The notes under the pieces were generated by a model, which did not search any database, was not told the origin of the DNA, and saw only the letters and a program-made list of their open reading frames with translations. Of a DNA stretch of 10,618 nucleotides, positions 1 through 6,323 are shown piece by piece (position 1 is the first letter of the stretch; the number at the start of each line of letters is the position of its first letter). The translations under genes and the position numbers were made by a program. Source of the stretch: Acidobacteriota bacterium (GTDB taxonomy: Bacteria; Acidobacteriota; Blastocatellia; Pyrinomonadales; Pyrinomonadaceae); contig JADYZI010000159.1 of NCBI GenBank assembly GCA_020853255.1, positions 1 through 10,618 of the forward strand. Direction: 5' to 3'.

Positions 1-85
1 CAAATTTATCAATATGGTAAAGATCGACGACCCAAAACTGAATTACGAATCAAAATGGGCGACGCTGACATTTGAAATCAAGTAA
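1..85 (+). CDS. DUF4198-family protein, C-terminal end only (cut by window edge)
   Basis: Only the last 27 codons and the stop are visible, read from base 2 to the TAA at 83-85. The peptide matches the C-terminus of the next gene (822-905) at 26 of 27 residues; the one change is Ala for Thr near the end (the KWATLTF segment). At DNA level there are 9 differences in that stretch, 8 of them silent. This is therefore the 3' end of a tandem paralogue of the downstream DUF4198 gene, 13 bases upstream of its ATG. DUF4198 proteins are exported and often linked to cobalt, nickel or other metal uptake. That link is family knowledge; nothing in this fragment shows a metal or a reaction. The shared spacing suggests co-transcription with the next gene. 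Confidence 0.75.
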   Translation, partial: KFINMVKIDDPKLNYESKWATLTFEIK

Positions 86-98
86 CGAGGAGATCGAA

Positions 99-905
99 AT
101 GAAGAAACAAACAATTTTTACAATTATGTTATCGCTGTCGCTCGTTGCGTCCATTTTCGCGCACGATCTGTTTCTTAAGACGGATAGCTATTTTCTGAAG
201 GCTAACTCGAAATTTACCGTGAAGGTAATGAACGGAACGTTTTTGGCGAGCGAAGGAGCGGTTAGCTTTGCCCGGCTAAATGATGTGAGCGTCGTTTCGG
301 GTGGGAATCGCATACATCCAGTGGAGGCTGATCTCACCAAGGACGAAACGACTGCATTTCTAAATCTGACAACCGGTGCGGCTGGAACCTACGTCGTCGG
401 ACTGTCGACCAAACCGCGAGAGATCGCTCTAAAAGCAGCAGATTTTAACGAGTATCTCCGCGAAGACGGCCTGCCGGATACGCTTGAAGAACGCCGCAAG
501 ACCGGCGAACTCGAAAAGGATGCAGTAGAACGTTACGCAAAACATGTTAAAGCGATTATGCAGGTAGGCAACAAGCATTCGGACGATTACAAAACCGTCC
601 TTGGCTACCCGGTCGAACTAGTTCCACAGCAGAATCCTTACAAGCTTAAAAAGGGCGACACGATCGATATCCTATGTCTAAAAGACGGTAAACCGCTTGC
701 GAATCAAATCGTGCTCGCCGGACGCGAGGAAAGCGGCAAAGTAAAGGCCGCGCCCGAACTAAGAAGCGACGCGAACGGCTTCGTAAAGTTGAAGCTTGAC
801 GGATCCGGTAAATGGTTCGTGAAGTTTATCAACATGGTCAAAATCGACGACCCGAAACTAAATTACGAATCAAAATGGACGACGCTGACTTTTGAGATCA
901 AGTAA
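99..905 (+). CDS. DUF4198-family exported protein (putative metal-related periplasmic protein)
   Basis: The product has 268 residues. I start at the ATG at 99 because an AGGAG ribosome binding site lies at 87-91; the frame stays open to a TTG at 72, but that overlaps the previous stop and has no such site. Residues 1-21 form a signal peptide (Lys-Lys, a hydrophobic run, then S-I-F-A). Cleavage after Ala21 would leave mature His22-Asp23 at the N-terminus. An N-terminal His-Asp/His-x start is usual in DUF4198 and NikM-like proteins, where it may bind metal; that role is inference. The middle (about residues 105-165) holds the charged NEYL...LEERR...ERYAKH segment typical of the family, and the end is a beta-rich domain. 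It sits between a near-identical paralogue and a Cys-rich small membrane protein gene 22 bases downstream, so the three probably form one operon. The substrate is unknown. Confidence 0.75.
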   Translation: MKKQTIFTIMLSLSLVASIFAHDLFLKTDSYFLKANSKFTVKVMNGTFLASEGAVSFARLNDVSVVSGGNRIHPVEADLTKDETTAFLNLTTGAAGTYVVGLSTKPREIALKAADFNEYLREDGLPDTLEERRKTGELEKDAVERYAKHVKAIMQVGNKHSDDYKTVLGYPVELVPQQNPYKLKKGDTIDILCLKDGKPLANQIVLAGREESGKVKAAPELRSDANGFVKLKLDGSGKWFVKFINMVKIDDPKLNYESKWTTLTFEIK

Positions 906-927
906 CCTTGCGGTTTGAGGACGTTCT

Positions 928-1065
928 ATGGATCTTCAATACTTCATTGTGATCGTAATCATTCTTGGAGCGATTATCTTCGCCGCGAAAACGCTGGTTC
1001 AGAAAAGCCGTGCCTTCTCCCCAAAACCCAGCTGCGGCGACGATTGCGGTTGCGGGAAGGGATGA
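928..1065 (+). CDS. FeoB-associated-type Cys-rich small membrane protein
   Basis: This small gene encodes 45 residues. It starts at the ATG at 928, with TGAGGA at 916-921 as a plausible ribosome binding site. It begins MDLQYFIVIVIILGA, a single membrane helix (about residues 5-21) near the N-terminus, then a short basic linker (QKSR) and the tail PKPSCGDDCGCGKG with three cysteines. This layout matches the FeoB-associated Cys-rich membrane protein family, usually found just after feoB, where it is thought to assist ferrous iron uptake. Here its visible upstream neighbour is a DUF4198 gene rather than feoB, 22 bases away. The metal handled is not shown. A longer frame at 915-1142 overlaps it but gives a protein without recognisable features. 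Confidence 0.8.
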   Translation: MDLQYFIVIVIILGAIIFAAKTLVQKSRAFSPKPSCGDDCGCGKG

Positions 1066-1138
1066 CATTTCCTAGTGTTAAGAGCCGTACATGTTTGACG
1101 GGGCACTGTATGGGTGTTTGCGTTAAGATAAGATCGAC

Positions 1139-2533
1139 ATGACAAAGTCTGCGGCCAAAATTCTACTAGTTGATGACGACGACTCATTGCGTCGGGTTCT
1201 CGAATTCCAACTTAGCGAGGCTGGTTACGTCGTCATGAGTGAGAGCGATGGACGTAATGCACTCAAGTTGTTCTCGGCCGAGGAAGTTGACTGCGTGATC
1301 ACCGATTGGCGAATGCCGAAAATATCTGGATCACAGCTGGTTCAGCAGGCAACAGCGATCAACAGCGAAGTACCGATCATTGTTATTACCGCGTTTGGAG
1401 ATGTCGATACAGCGGTCGAAGCTATGCGTGGTGGGGCCTTTGATTTTATTACCAAGCCCTTCAACCGACAGGAGATTTTGCTCACCGTAGAGAAAGCATT
1501 AAAGTACGGCACGGCCTTGGCGGAGAATCGCCGACTGCGACGTCAGATTCACGAGGAATTTCGGATCGAGAACGTTGTCGGAACATCAGAAAAGATGCTG
1601 CAAGTTTTTGACCTGGTTGAGAGAGTGTCAAAAACAAATGTAACAGTATTGATAGAAGGCGAGACCGGAACAGGGAAGGAGTTGGTCGCAAAAGGAATAC
1701 ACTTTTCCGGCACCCGCAAAAACAAACCTTTTGTCGCCATCAACTGTGCCGCTATTCCCGAGACGCTAATCGAGGCAGAGCTGTTCGGATATAAGAAGGG
1801 AGCGTTCACTGGGGCCGTAGGAGAATCGAGGGGCAAATTTGAGGAAGCTAACGGCGGAACCTTATTTCTCGATGAGATAAGTGCAATGCCTCTGCAATCG
1901 CAAACAAGGCTTTTGAGGGTTTTACAGGAGCAGGAAGTGACACGTTTGGGCGAGAACAGCCCGCGCAAGATAGATGCTCGAATAATTGCCGCCACCAACG
2001 AAAACCTTCCAGAGCTGATAAAAGAAAATGTCTTTCGCGAGGATCTATATTACCGGCTTGCGGTTGTTCCAATCACGCTGCCACCGCTGCGGGAGCGTCG
2101 AGAGGACTTGCCGGTATTGACCGAACATTTTGTCACCCGATCGGCTTCAAAACATGGGATGAGACCGCCAAAGATAGGACGGGACGTATTCAAGGTATTT
2201 TTCGATTATCCGTGGATGGGGAATGTTCGCGAATTGGAGAATCTTGTAGAAAGGATGGTGGTCCTTTCGGACGGCGATAATTTAACTCTTACCGACGTCC
2301 CGGAAACCGTAAAATACCCGTCTTCGACGAAGAGTGAATTGTGGTTTGACCTGCCTTTCGAGCCGATAAGTTTAGAAGCCTTAGAACGGGAGATCATACG
2401 TACCTCGCTTCTCCGGCATGACGGCAATCAGTCACAAACTTCAAAATATTTAGGGATTACTCGAAGCGCTCTTATCTATCGCATACAAAAGTACGGTTTA
2501 GAGGAGTCGGGTTCCAGCATCTCGGACGAATAG
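1139..2533 (+). CDS. NtrC-family sigma-54-dependent response regulator
   Basis: The product has 464 residues in three domains. The receiver (about 6-120) has the acidic cluster DDDD at 12-15, the phospho-acceptor Asp56 in TDWRMP, Thr84 and Lys107 (TKPF). The AAA+ sigma-54 activation domain (about 145-375) has Walker A GETGTGKE (174-181), the sigma-54 contact loop GAFTGA (221-226), Walker B LFLDEI (242-247) and the arginine-finger region (YYRL, LRERREDLP). A Fis-type helix-turn-helix occupies about 415-452. All key residues are intact, so the protein should activate sigma-54 promoters when phosphorylated. Its stop abuts the ATG of the histidine kinase gene, so the two form a cognate pair. The family includes ZraR/HydG-like metal responders, and the metal-themed surroundings favour such a role, but the signal is inferred. 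I found no convincing -24/-12 promoter in the window. The ribosome binding site is weak. Confidence 0.95.
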   Translation: MTKSAAKILLVDDDDSLRRVLEFQLSEAGYVVMSESDGRNALKLFSAEEVDCVITDWRMPKISGSQLVQQATAINSEVPIIVITAFGDVDTAVEAMRGGAFDFITKPFNRQEILLTVEKALKYGTALAENRRLRRQIHEEFRIENVVGTSEKMLQVFDLVERVSKTNVTVLIEGETGTGKELVAKGIHFSGTRKNKPFVAINCAAIPETLIEAELFGYKKGAFTGAVGESRGKFEEANGGTLFLDEISAMPLQSQTRLLRVLQEQEVTRLGENSPRKIDARIIAATNENLPELIKENVFREDLYYRLAVVPITLPPLRERREDLPVLTEHFVTRSASKHGMRPPKIGRDVFKVFFDYPWMGNVRELENLVERMVVLSDGDNLTLTDVPETVKYPSSTKSELWFDLPFEPISLEALEREIIRTSLLRHDGNQSQTSKYLGITRSALIYRIQKYGLEESGSSISDE

Positions 2534-3664
2534 ATGGATACGCAAACCTTCAATATCATCTCCCCTCGAAACCGCTTGTATGTTTGGATCGTCATTGCGG
2601 TTGTCATCATCCTCATTACGGTCCTTCACTTTCTCACGCCTACTGATCAGATTGTTTGGCACGAGATCTATCAGCGGATCTACTACGTACCGATCATAGC
2701 TGCCGCTTTGATATTTGGTCTCAGAGGCGGGCTTGCGGCATCTCTTTTTACAACCATCATTTACTCTCCCCATGTTTATTTACATTGGCAACACGGGCAT
2801 TTTGATTATTCTATAAACCAATATGCCGAAATTGTGATCTTCAATCTCGTTGGCGGAATAATGGGAGCACTTGGCGACCGTCTCCGTAAATCCAGGGAAC
2901 GTGCGGAAAGAAATGCGGAGGAAAAGAGAATAGCTTACGAAGAGTTGCAAACAACGTTTCAACAGCTACTGCAGGCTGAAAAATTGGCCTCGCTCGGAGA
3001 ACTCTCAGCAGGCATCGTTCACGAAGTCCGAAACCCCCTGGCGTCGATAAAAGGAGCTATCGAGATACTAGAGGACGAGTTAACGAATGACAGTCCCCGG
3101 CGCGAGTTTGTTGGTCTTGCCAAAGGTGAAATAGATAGGTTGGACCAGCTGGTCGGAGAGTTTCTACGATTCGCACGACCCGTCGCCCCGTCTAAGACGC
3201 CAACTGATCTCAACGAAATCGTGGACTCAATCACAGGTTTGATTGCAAACCAGGCGGCATCACAGTCAATTGCAGTTATTCGAGATTTGCAGAAGAATCT
3301 TCCGCTGATTCTCGTCGATGCGGAACAGATAAAGCAGGTGGTACTAAATTTAGCTATCAACGCACTGCAGGCAATGAATCAATCGAACGGGGCAGATCAG
3401 ACCCTTACGTTTAGAACGTTTCAGCACGACAACAATTTTATTGTCGAGGTTACGGATTCGGGCTCCGGAGTTGACCCAAAGCATCTCTCAAAGATTTTTG
3501 ACCCGTTTTTCACCACTAAGGAGAAAGGGATAGGGCTCGGGCTCTCAATTGCCCATAAAATCGCGACTCAACACGGCGGGCACTTAAATGCAAAACGTTC
3601 GGCAGACTTAACGACCTTTACTTTGACGATCCCGATCGGTCCGACGGTAGGTCTCATTAATTAG
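2534..3664 (+). CDS. Membrane sensor histidine kinase, partner of the NtrC-type regulator
   Basis: The product has 376 residues and its ATG follows the regulator's TAG with no gap, implying translational coupling. Four membrane helices are visible (about 15-34, 50-63, 66-80, 97-114); the short double-helix part recalls DUF4118-like sensors. A coiled linker (118-150) leads to the dimerisation domain with phospho-acceptor His163 in VHEVRNP. The ATP-binding domain has the N box around Asn276 (LNLAINALQAM), G1 DSGSG (308-312), the F box FDPFFTTK (322-329) and G2 GIGLGL (332-337). All catalytic boxes are intact. With a cytoplasmic N-terminus, the loop between helices 3 and 4 faces the periplasm and holds His80, His84, His87 and His89. 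That is a possible metal-sensing site, as in ZraS-like kinases, though this is inference. No PAS or HAMP domain is apparent. Confidence 0.95.
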   Translation: MDTQTFNIISPRNRLYVWIVIAVVIILITVLHFLTPTDQIVWHEIYQRIYYVPIIAAALIFGLRGGLAASLFTTIIYSPHVYLHWQHGHFDYSINQYAEIVIFNLVGGIMGALGDRLRKSRERAERNAEEKRIAYEELQTTFQQLLQAEKLASLGELSAGIVHEVRNPLASIKGAIEILEDELTNDSPRREFVGLAKGEIDRLDQLVGEFLRFARPVAPSKTPTDLNEIVDSITGLIANQAASQSIAVIRDLQKNLPLILVDAEQIKQVVLNLAINALQAMNQSNGADQTLTFRTFQHDNNFIVEVTDSGSGVDPKHLSKIFDPFFTTKEKGIGLGLSIAHKIATQHGGHLNAKRSADLTTFTLTIPIGPTVGLIN

Positions 3665-3685
3665 ATAGAATCATTGCTGTCGTCA

Positions 3686-3697
3686 CGGCCTAGGCCG
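3686..3697. repeat. 12-bp perfect palindrome between kinase and methyltransferase
   Basis: CGGCCTAGGCCG is its own reverse complement and is GC-rich. It lies just upstream of the methyltransferase ATG at 3710. It could be a regulator half-site pair or a tiny hairpin, or it may mean nothing; there is no loop and no T-run, so it is not a terminator. Confidence 0.5.
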
Positions 3698-3709
3698 GCT
3701 AGCAGACTT

Positions 3710-4330
3710 ATGAGTAGGAAAGAACATTGGGAAAATGTCTATCAGACAAAAGGCCTCAACGAAGTGAGTTGGTTTCGAGAGCATCTCGACACATCGATGC
3801 GATTGATATCAAACACCGGTGTTGGCAAAGATGCCTCGATCATAGACGTAGGCGGCGGCAATTCTACGCTCGTTGACGATCTACTCGACTCAGGATTCGT
3901 CGACGTTTCAGTTCTGGATATTTCCGCAAACGCGATCGACGGCAGCAAAGAGCGACTTGGGGCGAAGGCAAACGGTGTGGATTGGTTTGTCGCTGATGTT
4001 ACCTCTGCAGAACTTCCGGTCGAGAAGTTCGATGTGTGGCACGACAGGGCGGTATTTCACTTCTTAACCGCTGAGGACGACCGTCGCAAATATGTCGAGC
4101 TCGTGATGCGGAGCTTGAAGCCAGACGGACATATCATCGTTGCGTCGTTCAGCTTGGAAGGTCCACAGAAATGCAGCGGCCTCGACGTGATGCGTTACAG
4201 TCCAGAGACTATGCACAACGAATTCGGTCGTCCGTTTCAGCTCGTCGAGAGTCTCGCCGAAATTCACAACACGCCGTTCAGCACTACGCAGGAGTTTATT
4301 TATTGTTACTGCCGAAAATCATATTCGTGA
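3710..4330 (+). CDS. Class I SAM-dependent methyltransferase
   Basis: The product has 206 residues from the ATG at 3710. The frame extends up to a TTG at 3674, but the Ser-Arg-Lys-Glu-His-Trp start after 3710 fits the usual HWE-x-Y-x-x-K opening of this group. Motif I, IIDVGGGNS (44-52), binds S-adenosylmethionine; the acidic residue after strand 2 is Asp70 (VLDIS). A second-half motif, SLKPDGHIIVASF, matches the strand 4/5 region, followed by a GPQKCSGLDVMRYS segment that seems characteristic of a subgroup. The substrate cannot be told; small molecules or a metal/metalloid species are possible. It lies 45 bases after the kinase gene and 18 bases before the next gene, in the same direction, so it may be in the same transcript. 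The ribosome binding site is poor. Confidence 0.88.
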   Translation: MSRKEHWENVYQTKGLNEVSWFREHLDTSMRLISNTGVGKDASIIDVGGGNSTLVDDLLDSGFVDVSVLDISANAIDGSKERLGAKANGVDWFVADVTSAELPVEKFDVWHDRAVFHFLTAEDDRRKYVELVMRSLKPDGHIIVASFSLEGPQKCSGLDVMRYSPETMHNEFGRPFQLVESLAEIHNTPFSTTQEFIYCYCRKSYS

Positions 4331-4348
4331 TATTCTCAGACCTGTATT

Positions 4349-4777
4349 ATGGCATTGTGGCACTTCAATAAAATTGTTCACAAAGCGCTGACCGGATTCA
4401 TGGCGGTGTGGTTGAGCGGCGTTGTATTCTTATTGTGCTGTCAGACGATGAATGCGAAAGCAATGGCTGCAGATTCTTGCCCTTTGGCGAAGAAGTCTGA
4501 GCATTGCAATAAGGCGAAGAAGGCTGATCAAAAGAGTCCAGTTTTCGAATTTAAGGGAGAAAGCCGTGTAGAGTGCTGTAGCTTTCTACAGGCCGTTTTC
4601 GACAAAGCCCGAAAGATCGAACAAGGCCAAGAGCAGGTCGCGATAACTCCGAAGGTTTCGCCGGTCAGGTTCGCACCCCCAACTCCGGCAAGTATTTTAC
4701 CTACATTCACGACATTACACTCGCATGTTCAGGACAGGCATGGAACCTTTTTAAGGAACTGTGTCTTTCGTATTTAG
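4349..4777 (+). CDS. Hypothetical exported or membrane-anchored Cys-containing protein
   Basis: I do not recognise the family. The product has 142 residues from the ATG at 4349; a start at the ATG of Met18 (4400) is also possible, and neither has a clear ribosome binding site. A basic N-terminus is followed by a hydrophobic helix (about 17-32) ending in Cys-Cys, then AKAMAADSCPLAKK, so it is either a signal peptide cleaved near residue 40 or an anchor. Seven cysteines are present: 30, 31, 44, 53, 77, 78 and 138. The DSCPLAKK segment resembles the DSCPMKKK repeats of the protein encoded next. The C-terminus is Pro-rich and then has His124, His126, His131 and ends NCVFRI. Its place among metal-related genes and its Cys/His content suggest metal binding at the cell envelope; this is inference. 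Confidence 0.65.
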   Translation: MALWHFNKIVHKALTGFMAVWLSGVVFLLCCQTMNAKAMAADSCPLAKKSEHCNKAKKADQKSPVFEFKGESRVECCSFLQAVFDKARKIEQGQEQVAITPKVSPVRFAPPTPASILPTFTTLHSHVQDRHGTFLRNCVFRI

Positions 4778-4863
4778 AAAGCAGATTAGCGTCTCAATTC
4801 AATGCCGAGAGCAGTTTTGCATTCGGCGGCACTAATAATTTCTAAACATAAGGAACACATATC

Positions 4864-5274
4864 ATGAAAAGGAAAATGATACTCGCGATTGCGGCATTGA
4901 TGGTTTTCGGACTTTCTATTGCGGCATTTGCGTTCACTAGAACTACCATTTCGTCCGCGACGACAGTGTCATGCTGTTGTTGCAGTGGCGATTCATGCCC
5001 GATGAAGAAAAAAGATACATCGAGCAAAGAAACGGCTTCGTGCTGTGACGATTGTGATTGCTGTACGGGCGATTCTTGCCCAATGAAGAAATCAGACCAC
5101 GCGACGATGTCCGGAATGAAGATGGCAGACGGAGCATCTTGTCCAATGAAGATGAAAGCCGACGCGGTTAGCGGCCCAAGTGCCGACGCTAAGGACACCA
5201 AAACCGAAGCGAAAAGCTGCGACTGCTCTTGCTGTAACAAAGATAAGGAAAAGAAAGACACACCCGCTGTCTAA
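4864..5274 (+). CDS. Exported Cys-rich repeat protein, putative metal-binding
   Basis: The product has 136 residues. The ATG at 4864 follows AAGGA (4850-4854) by nine bases. Residues 1-23 form a signal peptide (MKRKM, hydrophobic core, AFA). The mature part has 16 cysteines and little else hydrophobic. A unit CC-[ST]-GDSCPMKK occurs at residues 39-49 and 66-76, 27 residues apart; a shorter ASCPMKM occurs at 91-97, and a CDCSCC cluster at 119-124. Several Met residues and His79 add possible soft-metal ligands. I know no named family for it; small size, export and clustered Cys/Met suggest a periplasmic metal-binding or metal-buffering protein. It is the last gene before a strong terminator and follows the 142-residue protein by 86 bases. 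The metal is not determinable. Confidence 0.75.
   Translation: MKRKMILAIAALMVFGLSIAAFAFTRTTISSATTVSCCCCSGDSCPMKKKDTSSKETASCCDDCDCCTGDSCPMKKSDHATMSGMKMADGASCPMKMKADAVSGPSADAKDTKTEAKSCDCSCCNKDKEKKDTPAV
4978..5154 (+). repeat. In-frame repeat units of the Cys-rich protein
   Basis: Three related units are coded at 4978-5010, 5059-5091 and 5134-5154. The first two share C-C-[ST]-G-D-S-C-P-M-K-K over 11 codons; the third keeps S-C-P-M-K. The codons differ between copies (for example TCATGC against TCTTGC), so the duplication is not recent or the protein sequence has been kept by selection. Confidence 0.75.
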
Positions 5275-5290
5275 AGATCCTTAAAAAACT

Positions 5291-5329
5291 GGAAGCCCCG
5301 TTTGGAAACAGACGGGGTTTCTTATTTTA
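5291..5329. terminator. Bidirectional intrinsic terminator between convergent genes
   Basis: A stem of AGCCCCGTTTG with CAGACGGGGTT (two G-T pairs) closes a GAAA loop, spanning about 5294-5319. On the + strand it is followed by TTTCTTATTTT; on the minus strand the same stem is followed by a run of T from the AAAAAA at 5283-5288. It lies between the Cys-rich gene and the CDF gene and should end transcription from both sides. Confidence 0.85.
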
Positions 5330-5938
5330 ATTGGCTGTTTTAAGTTCGCTCTTTGCGTTTGAAAAGACACGAAAAGCCGAACGCAAGAAAAGTACAACAA
5401 GGGCGAGGGCGATGATAATGTCAGGCCAGCCGGACTGGGTGAACCAAACCGCACCGGCCGCGACAAAGACTGAGATATTCGAAGCAATATCGTTACGCGA
5501 ACATTCCCACACCGAACTCATATTTACGTCGTCCGTCTTGTGTCGTGTGAGCAGATAAAGACAGATCGAATTCCCAACAAGAGCGAGAACGCTGACCACG
5601 CCCATTACTTCAAAAATCGGAACCGCCGGAATCATCAATTTATAAATAACCTGTCCGAGCACTATCAAAGCCGCTAGCAATATCAAGGCTCCCTTGAATA
5701 GAGCGACCTGTGCTTTCGCCTGAGAAGACTTATAAACAACGTAAAGGCTTAGTCCATACGTCATTGCATCGCCAAGATTGTCCAGCGAATCGGACAACAG
5801 AGCACTCGAACCCGCGTAAATGCCAGCACCGATACCCGCGGCAAACATTACGACGTTTATCCCAAGCACGATCTTTAGCGTCGAACTCTGCTTCTCCCGC
5901 AACGCCTCTATCGCACAATCATCCTCACAACAAGCCAT
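5327..5938 (-). CDS. CDF-type cation transporter (short form)
   Basis: From the ATG at 5938 the product has 203 residues: MACCEDDC, then six predicted membrane helices. The frame is open upstream to 6181 (284 residues), but that extra part looks like no domain, and MACC-x-D-x-C with the following charged stretch is a usual start for this group. In helix 2 the metal-site pair appears as DSLDNLGD (Asp four apart). In helix 5 the segment ECSRNDIASN keeps Asp but has Cys where YiiP and CzcD have His. The cytoplasmic C-terminal domain of classic CDF proteins is missing, as in other ~200-residue relatives. Function by family: proton-driven export of Zn, Co, Cd or similar divalent ions. It converges with the Cys-rich gene and sits at the inferred end of the island. 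The start is the uncertain part; its ribosome binding site is weak. Confidence 0.85.
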   Translation of the reverse strand: MACCEDDCAIEALREKQSSTLKIVLGINVVMFAAGIGAGIYAGSSALLSDSLDNLGDAMTYGLSLYVVYKSSQAKAQVALFKGALILLAALIVLGQVIYKLMIPAVPIFEVMGVVSVLALVGNSICLYLLTRHKTDDVNMSSVWECSRNDIASNISVFVAAGAVWFTQSGWPDIIIALALVVLFLRSAFRVFSNAKSELKTAN

Positions 5939-5980
5939 AACTACACCATTTTCAGAATAGGTGAATGCTGAAATGTTATC

Positions 5981-6007
5981 AACGAGCGATGCAGTCCGAC
6001 GCTCGTT
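5981..6007. repeat. Inverted repeat upstream of the CDF gene
   Basis: AACGAGCG (5981-5988) and CGCTCGTT (6000-6007) are perfect 8-bp arms around 11 bases. It is 43 bases before the CDF ATG on the minus strand, so it could be a repressor or activator operator or a leader hairpin. If translation started farther upstream it would lie inside the coding frame. Confidence 0.65.
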
Positions 6008-6199
6008 TTCCATCATTTCAAAATTAGACATGAGGCCCAACGGACGAGTCTGTGACGACGACCTCGGGTTGAGACTTGGAAGTAAAAATTGAGCGGTTGG
6101 CATTGGATAGGTTATGGTATATTCTCCTTGATGGAGCGAGCGAATGCCGTCCTTCTGGCAAATAGCTCGCCTCGGATACATTGATTGCGATAGGCCAAC

Positions 6200-6220
6200 T
6201 TGGTTGCAGGTTGGTTGCAG
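6200..6220 (+). repeat. Tandem direct repeat TTGGTTGCAG
   Basis: The 10-base word occurs at 6200-6209 and 6211-6220, one helical turn apart, with a partial third match (CGTTGC) just after. It lies about 100 bases from the tRNA fragment, the sort of place where integrase or excisionase arm sites are found. That role is inference. Confidence 0.6.
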
Positions 6221-6282
6221 CGTTGCTGATCATGGCTTATTAGTGTTGAATTGAGATAGCCGTTAAGTTGTTGATTCTAAGA

Positions 6283-6300
6283 AGTTTTGAGCAGTTTTGA
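6283..6300 (+). repeat. Direct repeat AGTTTTGA beside the tRNA fragment
   Basis: AGTTTTGA occurs at 6283-6290 and 6293-6300, ten bases apart and about 24 bases before the tRNA identity block. It may be an integrase or excisionase site; chance in an AT-rich stretch is also possible. Confidence 0.5.
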
Positions 6301-6323
6301 CAAATTATAGAAACCTACCCAAA

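Larger units (their letters stand above)
5939..6322. other. Gene-poor stretch upstream of the CDF gene, next to the tRNA scar
   Basis: About 380 bases without a convincing gene. The minus strand is open from 6181 into the CDF gene, and an AAGGAG lies on that strand at 6129-6124, but the codon at proper distance is ATA and the next ATG is about 20 bases away. The stretch holds an 8-bp inverted repeat (5981-6007) and two pairs of direct repeats (6200-6220 and 6283-6300). It should contain the CDF promoter and possibly integrase binding sites; I could not pick a clear -35/-10 pair. Confidence 0.6.

Noticed and set aside
1095..1129. Possible promoter before the response regulator gene (TTGACG and TAAGAT; also GGGCAC with TTGC)
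   Set aside because: The sigma-70 boxes are 23 bases apart, too far, and the GG-to-GC distance does not fit a sigma-54 -24/-12 promoter.
915..1142. 75-codon frame on the + strand
   Set aside because: It overlaps the Cys-rich mini-protein in another frame; that protein has a good ribosome binding site and a known layout, while this frame gives a featureless peptide.
1549..1998. 149-codon open frame on the minus strand
   Set aside because: It lies wholly within the response regulator gene, whose domains are intact, and its product shows no recognisable domain or start signal.
6101..6129. Translation start after AAGGAG on the minus strand, upstream of the CDF gene
   Set aside because: The codon at proper spacing is ATA and the nearest ATG is about 20 bases away; the resulting N-terminal extension resembles no domain.
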